64,000 nt of DNA from Borrelia sp. P9F1 (lineage in GTDB: Bacteria; Spirochaetota; Spirochaetia; Borreliales; Borreliaceae). Positions 58,356 to 64,000 of this stretch are shown here, one piece after another. Numbering within the stretch: position 1 is the stretch's first letter; every line of letters starts with the position of its first letter. The stretch spans positions 1 to 64,000 of the forward strand of contig NZ_CP129414.1 in NCBI RefSeq assembly GCF_030436115.1, in the 5' to 3' direction. The position numbers were made by a program, and so were the translations under genes. Below the pieces are notes generated by a model. The model had not been told where the DNA came from. It was given only the letters and a program-made list of their open reading frames with translations, and searched no databases.

Positions 58356-60408
58356 TGAAATTATGGTCTTAAAAGACGGGTTTTACAGACTAGAGAAAGA
58401 TCTGGAGGCTTTAAGTGTTTTCTTGGACGAGGTTGGTAGCAAGTCTTTAAGGTTTAATGATCCAAATGAGAGAATGCACTATTTGATTGACAATAATTAT
58501 TATGAAGATTTTTATGAAAAATATTCTGAGGAAGAGATACTTGAACTCTATGCGGTTGTAAGACTTGAGGGGTTTAAGTTTAAGTCTTATATGAGTGCAT
58601 CTAAGTTTTACAAAGACTATGCACTTAAGAATGATGATCGTAGTGTTTATTTGGAAGATTATGAAGATAGAGTGGTTGCAGTTAGCCTCTCTCTTGCTTG
58701 TGGGGACTTTAATTATGCTAAAAGCCTTGCTACTGAAATGATTAAACAGCGTTATCAGCCGGCAACACCTACATTTTTAAATGCGGGGAAGAAGGTCAGG
58801 GGCGAGCTTGTATCTTGTTTTTTGTTAGAAGTAGAGGACTCTCTTAACAGTATTACATTCAATATTTCCTCAGCCATGCAGCTTTCAAAGATTGGTGGTG
58901 GAATTGCTTTAAATCTTTCAAATATTAGGGCTGTTGGGGAGGATATAAGAGGCATTCAGAATGTTGCAAAGGGTGTCATACCTGTTATGAAACTTTTAGA
59001 AGATGGATTTAATTACGCAGATCAAATGGGACAAAGGAAAGGTGCTGGTGCTGTATACTTGAGTATTTTTCATTACAATATTGAGGAGTTCTTGGACACA
59101 AAGAAGATAAATGCCGATGAGAAGAGTCGTATGCAGACATTATCACTGGGTGTCATTATTCCAGATAAATTTTTCGATATTGCCCGTGAAGGCGGTAATT
59201 TTTGTGCATTCGCACCTCATTCGCTTTTCAAAGCAACGGGACGGCATTTAAGTGATATTGATTTTGATAAAGAATATGAAACTTTAATAAGTAATCCAAA
59301 TATTGTAAAGAAAGAGATTTCTGCTAGAGATATGCTGGTTCGTATTGCTAGATTACAGTTTGAGTCTGGATATCCTTATATAATGTATTCCACTGCGTGT
59401 AATTTAAATAACCCACTTAAAGATATTGGTAGCATTAAGATGTCTAATCTTTGTACAGAAATTTTTCAGATACAGACTCCCTCACTTATTGCTGATTATG
59501 GTGATGGGGACGAAATAGGCTACGATATTAGTTGCATTCTTGGCTCTTTAAATATTGTAAATGTTGTAAATAGTGATTTTGAGCATACGGTTGATGTTGC
59601 AATGAGAGCACTAACGGCTGTTGTTGGTATTGTAGATATTAAAAATGCTCCAAGTGTCAGGAAGGCAAATGAGGATTACCATGCAGTTGGCCTTGGTGTA
59701 ATGAATTTACACGGATTTTTAATTAAAAACAAAATTCCCTATGAGAGCCTAGAGGCTTGCGATTTTGTTCGTACCTTTTTTATGATGTTAAATTTTTATT
59801 CTTTAAAGAGTAGTATGAACATTGCAAAGGAGAGAGGGAAGACTTTTAAGGATTTTAGGAAAAGCGATTATTACAAGGGAAATTACTTTGATATGTATTT
59901 AAGTGAGGATTTCTCACCCAGTACAGAAGCAGTACAGAAGATATTTAATGGTCTGAAAATTCCAGACAAAAATGATTGGTCGTGCCTTAAGGATGCGGTT
60001 AGGAAACATGGTCTTTATCACTCTTATAGGCTAGCTGTAGCCCCAACTCAGAGCATATCTTACATTCAAAATGCAACAACGTCTCTTATGCCAATTGTTG
60101 AGCTTGTTGAAGCTAGGGTTTATGGTAATTCAACAACGTATTACCCAATGCCGTATTTGAGTAGAGAAAATGCTACTCTTTTTAAATCAGCATATCACAT
60201 GGATATGAGAAAATTAATAGATCTCATCAGTGAGGCTCAGCGGCATGTTGATCAGGGGATTAGTACTCTTCTTTACGTTACAAATGAGGCTAGTACTAGA
60301 GATCTTGTAAAGCTTTATATTTATGCTAAAAATAAGGGACTTAAAAGCCTATATTATACAAGGAATAAAAATCTATCAGTGGATGAATGTATTCTTTGCG
60401 CAATATAG
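58333..60408 (+). CDS. nrdE: class Ib ribonucleotide reductase alpha subunit NrdE (691 aa)
   Basis: ATG 58333 lies within the nrdI end; the next in-frame ATG is 58363. Catalytic features: QPATPTFLNAGKK then ELVSCFLLEVEDS with the first redox Cys, SKIGGGIALNLSNIR, the radical-site SNLCTEIF, the loop APTQSISYIQNATTSLMPIVE in parts, and the C-terminal CxxC tail DECILCAI, which reduces the active site through NrdH or thioredoxin-like proteins. It converts ribonucleoside diphosphates to deoxy forms. Length is normal for NrdE and all key residues seem present. Confidence 0.95.
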   Translation: MRHLELNNEIMVLKDGFYRLEKDLEALSVFLDEVGSKSLRFNDPNERMHYLIDNNYYEDFYEKYSEEEILELYAVVRLEGFKFKSYMSASKFYKDYALKNDDRSVYLEDYEDRVVAVSLSLACGDFNYAKSLATEMIKQRYQPATPTFLNAGKKVRGELVSCFLLEVEDSLNSITFNISSAMQLSKIGGGIALNLSNIRAVGEDIRGIQNVAKGVIPVMKLLEDGFNYADQMGQRKGAGAVYLSIFHYNIEEFLDTKKINADEKSRMQTLSLGVIIPDKFFDIAREGGNFCAFAPHSLFKATGRHLSDIDFDKEYETLISNPNIVKKEISARDMLVRIARLQFESGYPYIMYSTACNLNNPLKDIGSIKMSNLCTEIFQIQTPSLIADYGDGDEIGYDISCILGSLNIVNVVNSDFEHTVDVAMRALTAVVGIVDIKNAPSVRKANEDYHAVGLGVMNLHGFLIKNKIPYESLEACDFVRTFFMMLNFYSLKSSMNIAKERGKTFKDFRKSDYYKGNYFDMYLSEDFSPSTEAVQKIFNGLKIPDKNDWSCLKDAVRKHGLYHSYRLAVAPTQSISYIQNATTSLMPIVELVEARVYGNSTTYYPMPYLSRENATLFKSAYHMDMRKLIDLISEAQRHVDQGISTLLYVTNEASTRDLVKLYIYAKNKGLKSLYYTRNKNLSVDECILCAI

Positions 60409-60417
60409 GGGGTATTT

Positions 60418-61389
60418 ATGAGAGATGATGGTAATCGGGAGGCTATAAATTGGAATAGGCTTAATAATGGGTACACCAAGATGTTTTGGGATCAAAACAT
60501 AAGACAGTTTTGGGTGGATGAAGAGATTCCAATTTCAGGAGATAAACTTGTTTGGCAAACCTTAGCGCCAGAGGAAAGAGATGTTTATGAGAAGGTATTA
60601 GGGGGTCTTACCTTACTTGATACAGAACAGGGTTCTGTTGGCATGCCAAGAATAGCTTTAGCAATAGATAATCTAGACTATAAACCTGTGCTCGGGTTTA
60701 TGGGTGCTATGGAGCACATGCATGCAAAAAGCTATAGTAGCATATTTTCAAGTCTGTCAAACATAGACAGGATAGATAACATATTCAGTTGGGTCAAGAA
60801 TTATAGAAATTTTCAAGATAAACTAGATTTAATCTTGTCTAGATATAACAACATTTACGATAGGATGAGTTTATATAAGGCTTTGTGTACTTCTGTGTTT
60901 CTTGAAACATTTTTGTTTTATTCAGGATTTTTTTATCCTCTGTATCTTGCAGGTCAAGGTAAGATGATAAATAGTGGTGAGATTATTAATTTAATATTAA
61001 GAGATGAATCTGTGCATGGTGTGTTCGTTGGGCTTCTAGCACAGGAAGAATTTAATAAAATGACTAATCGAGAACAGGAGCTTGCACGAAAAGAGGTACT
61101 TTCTATTCTAGAAAGACTTTATGGTCTGGAGAATGCATACACTAGGGAGCTGTATTCTTCCATTGGACTTGAGGTGTCTGTTGATGTTTTTGTTCGCTAC
61201 AATGCAGATAAGGCTTTAATGAATCTAGGGTTTGATCCTATCTTTAACATTAAAGATGTTGATGTTAATCCTCTAGTCTTAAATGGATTGCGGACTCACA
61301 CTAAAACACACGATTTTTTTTCTACCAAGGGCAATGGGTATATTAAACCCATGAAAGTTGAGGTTTTGCAAGATGATGACTTTGCTTGA
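60418..61389 (+). CDS. nrdF: class Ib ribonucleotide reductase beta subunit NrdF (323 aa)
   Basis: GGGGGTATTT precedes ATG 60418, 9 bases after nrdE. All metal ligands can be placed: Asp68 (LLDTEQG), Glu99 and His102 (MEHMHAKSY), Glu163 (FLETFLFYSGF), Glu197 and His200 (LRDESVH), with radical Tyr106. It forms the Mn or Fe tyrosyl-radical cofactor with help from NrdI. No further gene follows closely, so it ends the thyX-nrdIEF operon. No nrdH is seen in the window. Confidence 0.95.
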   Translation: MRDDGNREAINWNRLNNGYTKMFWDQNIRQFWVDEEIPISGDKLVWQTLAPEERDVYEKVLGGLTLLDTEQGSVGMPRIALAIDNLDYKPVLGFMGAMEHMHAKSYSSIFSSLSNIDRIDNIFSWVKNYRNFQDKLDLILSRYNNIYDRMSLYKALCTSVFLETFLFYSGFFYPLYLAGQGKMINSGEIINLILRDESVHGVFVGLLAQEEFNKMTNREQELARKEVLSILERLYGLENAYTRELYSSIGLEVSVDVFVRYNADKALMNLGFDPIFNIKDVDVNPLVLNGLRTHTKTHDFFSTKGNGYIKPMKVEVLQDDDFA

Positions 61390-61585
61390 AGAGTTTTAGT
61401 ATTTAAAATAAACTTGCACCCTATTTAGTTACTCCCTAGGGATTTTAGGTTTAAAATATCATGCTAGAGATCCCTTCGGCTGGCAAATATTGCCTAAAGA
61501 TTCGCCACTAATTCTACTCCTTTCTTCTTATACTTAAGTTGTTTATTTCCTGTTATGAGATGCCTTAGCGGAGAGGAGGGGTGTG

Positions 61586-62350
61586 ATGATGTATATAAGA
61601 GCTACAGGTATTTTGTTATTAGTTTTATTTGTGAGTTGTAAGTGGTGGTATAAAGCTGAAGCTGAGGTCGAGATTAGGGTCAAGGTAGTTCGAGAGGATC
61701 CAGTTGTTGTAGCAGAAAAGGCTGCAGAGGAAGTAAGCAAGGCTACGGGAAAGGGAGTAGAAGAGGTCAAGACCTTAAGTAAAGAAGAACTTGGTAAGAT
61801 TGCGAAAGATGTAGACGATAATGCTAAGGTGGCTTTACAAGATTCTAGAAATTTTAGTAATGGAGATGCAAATGCAAAGAAAACTTCTGAGCTTATTAAG
61901 GAGATTAAAGATTCAGCAGAGAAGTTTGATTTGGCGTTTAAGACGTTGGTAGGTGCAGGCTTCACTGGTGTTGTTTCGGATGTAGTAATGGCTAACATGA
62001 ATAGTCATTTGAAAAGGTTATCTTTAGTAGATAATCTAGCAGGAATAGTTGAGAATAGTGGTTCAATAGAAGATGCAAAGAAGGCAGTAGGAGCTTTTGG
62101 TGGTGATACAGGCTCTTGTATGAGTGATATTAGTGAAAGTAGAGGGCATAGACAAAATAAAGGAAGCGAACAATGTATGAAAAGTCTTATGGGCAATGTA
62201 AGTGATCTGTTTAACGGTGTTTATAAGGAGTTAAGAGATGTTCTAGAGGAAGCTCCGGAAAAGTTTAAAGAAGCTTTGGGGGCGTTAAGGCGTGCTGCTT
62301 GGGATTTAAGTAGTGCATCTTCATTAGTTAAGAATAAGATTTCTTCTTAA
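61586..62350 (+). CDS. lipoprotein (254 aa), unknown family
   Basis: GAGAGGAGGGG precedes GTG 61583, ATG 61586 and ATG 61589; ATG 61586 is my choice by spacing. The signal MMYIRATGILLLVLFVSCKWW has lipidation Cys18. The mature protein is helical, beginning with KAEAEVEIRVKVVRED and a long charged helix (AEKAAEEVSKATGKGVEEVKTLSKEELG in parts). The middle has GAGFTGVVSDVVMANMNSHL and two Cys (GSCMSD, SEQCMKS) that could form a disulphide. It lies 196 bases after nrdF and is probably separately transcribed. Confidence 0.72.
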   Translation: MMYIRATGILLLVLFVSCKWWYKAEAEVEIRVKVVREDPVVVAEKAAEEVSKATGKGVEEVKTLSKEELGKIAKDVDDNAKVALQDSRNFSNGDANAKKTSELIKEIKDSAEKFDLAFKTLVGAGFTGVVSDVVMANMNSHLKRLSLVDNLAGIVENSGSIEDAKKAVGAFGGDTGSCMSDISESRGHRQNKGSEQCMKSLMGNVSDLFNGVYKELRDVLEEAPEKFKEALGALRRAAWDLSSASSLVKNKISS

Positions 62351-62580
62351 AGAGTTATTAGCTGGAGGCAGGGAAGAGTAGAAGAGCTCTTCTTTGCTTC
62401 TGTGTTTTTACAACTTGTTTGGCAATATAAGGTGAGGGGTTGCTGTTGGGGCGGTTCTCGGGTTGGGAATCCTGTTCCTGGACTTAAGCATAGAAGTGAG
62501 GTATAATCTCTGCTTAACAGAAGTTGGAAGAAGTATGAGTTATTGCAGTGGTTTCTATGTGTTTGGTTCTTGGAGTTTGA

Positions 62581-63981
62581 ATGGCTAGGGTTGGTGTGTT
62601 CTTTGTTGTTCTTATGCTACTCTCCTGTGATAACTACAATTTTGATGTGGGTTTGGGAAAAAGCGGTTTGGGAAAAGACTTACTGGATTTGGGTCATAGG
62701 AAAACCGGCGGTGAGTTTGTGGGGGATCAGTCGGATTTTGGTAATGAAATTTTTTCTGATGTAGGCGGTGTGGGTGGTAAAAAGCCTGGGATGGCTGTTG
62801 TGGAGGATAAGGATATCCTTGATGTGGATGCAAAGGCTGAGGCTAATCTGGAAGTACCTTCGATAGTCGAGGCTATTCCCGTGCGGGGCGACTCTTTGCT
62901 TCCGGCGGATTCTTTAGTAAAGGGTGATGCAATAGTAGCTGAGGCGGGGGCTTTAAATGCTGATGGAGTTGTGTTGCTAGAGGGTGGAAAAGCGTTTTTG
63001 GGTAGTGATCTTGTGGATGGTGATGGTAACTCCTTGGATGCGGACGGGGAGGAGACGCACGATGAGATAAAGGTTGATTGGCTGAATCGCTTGGGGGTTG
63101 GTTACAAGGAAACATTGGAATATTTAAAGGATATCTTGCAGGACGAGCGCTACAAGGCAAGGCTTGGTGGTGCTTATGAGGGCAGCCATGAGGACAATAT
63201 TAAAAAGTATGCTTACAGTGAAAAGCTCATGCTTGGTTTCCTAGCAAGCATAGGAGAGCGGGGTACACAAGACATGCTTACTCAGATAAAGCATGCAAGA
63301 GAAGCGGTTGAGAAATATAGCGGAGAAGGTGATCGAGGGGATATTCTTTATGATTTAGAGTCAGATTTGTCATACGCGTTTTATCAAAACAAAGTTTATG
63401 ACAAAAAACCTAACATTGAGGTTTTGGACAAGATTAAGGCTTGTGCTGAATCTTTTATTGAAAACATCAATAATGAGCTTGTCTTGATGAATAAGAAAGT
63501 ATTACTTAGCACAGAGGAAGTTTGGGGTGATAAGTTTAAAGAACACTTAAGTGAGGATGAACTGTATACGTTAATGATATGTGAGATTCTTTTAAGGGAT
63601 AAAGATATATCTTTGAAGAGCGTTGGGGATAAATTTATCTCGTTGGGTAAGAATATGATGCGTAAGACGTTAAAGAAGTTGGATCAGCTAATATCCAGTG
63701 CACTGATTAAAGACATTGGTGGTGCTACTTCTAAAAAAGCGACGAAGGAAAAGATTTCAAATCAATTAGAATCTTTAAGCGAGTATGATAAGAGGAAGTT
63801 GGATGCTTTGCGTGACAGATTGCATCATGTATTCAAGCATTTAATAAGTGTGAAGCTTTCTTTAAATAAGATGTATGAAACTCTTCAGGATTTGCTTAAA
63901 CAAGCAATAAAAGAATTTAAAGAAGATGATTTTAAAATAAAATATGCATACAGTGCTCCTCAGACTAAATTAACAAAATAG
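62581..63981 (+). CDS. large lipoprotein with BTA121-like domain (466 aa)
   Basis: TGGAG precedes ATG 62581. The short signal MARVGVFFVVLMLLSCDNYN has lipidation Cys16. Residues 20-165 are a Gly/Asp/Val-rich linker with a run of GKSGLGKDLLDLG-type phrases. A domain follows at 170-310 (LNRLGVGYKETLEYLKDILQD, LMLGFLASIGERGTQDML, AREAVEKY, and a DLSYAF helix) that resembles a BTA121 repeat. The C-terminal 150 residues are helical (LKKLDQLISSALIKDIGG, LDALRDRLHHVFKHLISV). It is the last gene of the window. Strand composition is purine-rich in the linker. Confidence 0.7.
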   Translation: MARVGVFFVVLMLLSCDNYNFDVGLGKSGLGKDLLDLGHRKTGGEFVGDQSDFGNEIFSDVGGVGGKKPGMAVVEDKDILDVDAKAEANLEVPSIVEAIPVRGDSLLPADSLVKGDAIVAEAGALNADGVVLLEGGKAFLGSDLVDGDGNSLDADGEETHDEIKVDWLNRLGVGYKETLEYLKDILQDERYKARLGGAYEGSHEDNIKKYAYSEKLMLGFLASIGERGTQDMLTQIKHAREAVEKYSGEGDRGDILYDLESDLSYAFYQNKVYDKKPNIEVLDKIKACAESFIENINNELVLMNKKVLLSTEEVWGDKFKEHLSEDELYTLMICEILLRDKDISLKSVGDKFISLGKNMMRKTLKKLDQLISSALIKDIGGATSKKATKEKISNQLESLSEYDKRKLDALRDRLHHVFKHLISVKLSLNKMYETLQDLLKQAIKEFKEDDFKIKYAYSAPQTKLTK

Positions 63982-64000
63982 TTAGACCAGGCCTTGCATT

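Noticed and set aside
62543..62764. 73-codon + strand frame rich in Trp
   Set aside because: It overlaps the lipoprotein gene at 62581 in another frame and has no ribosome binding site.

Overview
This window looks like part of the large linear plasmid (megaplasmid) of a relapsing-fever-group Borrelia. The evidence is AT-rich DNA, many spirochaetal lipoproteins (short signal peptide ending in a lipobox Cys), a Borrelia PF57-PF50-PF32-PF49 partition locus, cp32/lp54-type phage genes, and a thyX-nrdI-nrdE-nrdF operon. That operon is known from relapsing-fever megaplasmids and is absent from Lyme-group genomes. The species cannot be fixed from sequence reading alone. No tRNA, rRNA, CRISPR array, intact transposase or vlp/vsp antigen gene was seen.

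Layout. (1) 0-5 kb: gene-poor left part with a probable truncated membrane protein, small lipoproteins and many inverted repeats, including a near-perfect 56-bp palindrome (1684-1739). (2) 5.0-8.9 kb: end of a phage late operon (baseplate W-like, J-like DUF276, I-like DUF735, tail fibre DUF685, holin BlyA, BlyB, lipoprotein). (3) 9.3-12.4 kb: plasmid replication/partition locus with a candidate parS inverted repeat, followed by a hairpin-rich noncoding segment. (4) 13.5-15.6 kb: small and large terminase. (5) 16-33 kb: lipoprotein island inserted where the portal gene would be expected. It holds two minus-strand lipoproteins, two copies of a two-gene cassette, a tandem array of PFam54-like lipoproteins with shared operator-like inverted repeats and shared terminators, three broken paralogues, and two Mlp-like lipoproteins. 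(6) 33.3-44.6 kb: portal, capsid, connectors, contractile-type sheath and tube, tape measure, baseplate hub and spike, with one secreted non-phage-looking gene inside. (7) 44.9-51.3 kb: second PFam54-like array with long charged linkers. (8) 51.5-56.2 kb: other lipoproteins, including one with a BTA121-like domain and one with a three-fold repeat. (9) 57.1-61.4 kb: thyX-nrdIEF, providing dTMP and deoxyribonucleotides. (10) 61.6-64 kb: two more lipoproteins, one BTA121-like.

How it fits together. The phage genes form one virion-assembly set, but their order is circularly permuted. The spike gene at 44 kb should be followed by the W/J/I/H genes, which instead lie at 5-7 kb, next to lysis, partition and terminase. 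The same overall plan (tail end, lysis, partition, terminase, lipoproteins, head/tail, PFam54 array) is, from memory, that of Lyme Borrelia lp54, so the plasmid appears to be a domesticated cp32-like prophage that carries surface lipoprotein arrays at its former phage breakpoints. The arrays show duplication, gene conversion, deletion and frameshift, as expected of host-interaction antigens under diversifying selection. Family names given as DUF numbers come from recognition of sequence style and gene order, not from a database search.
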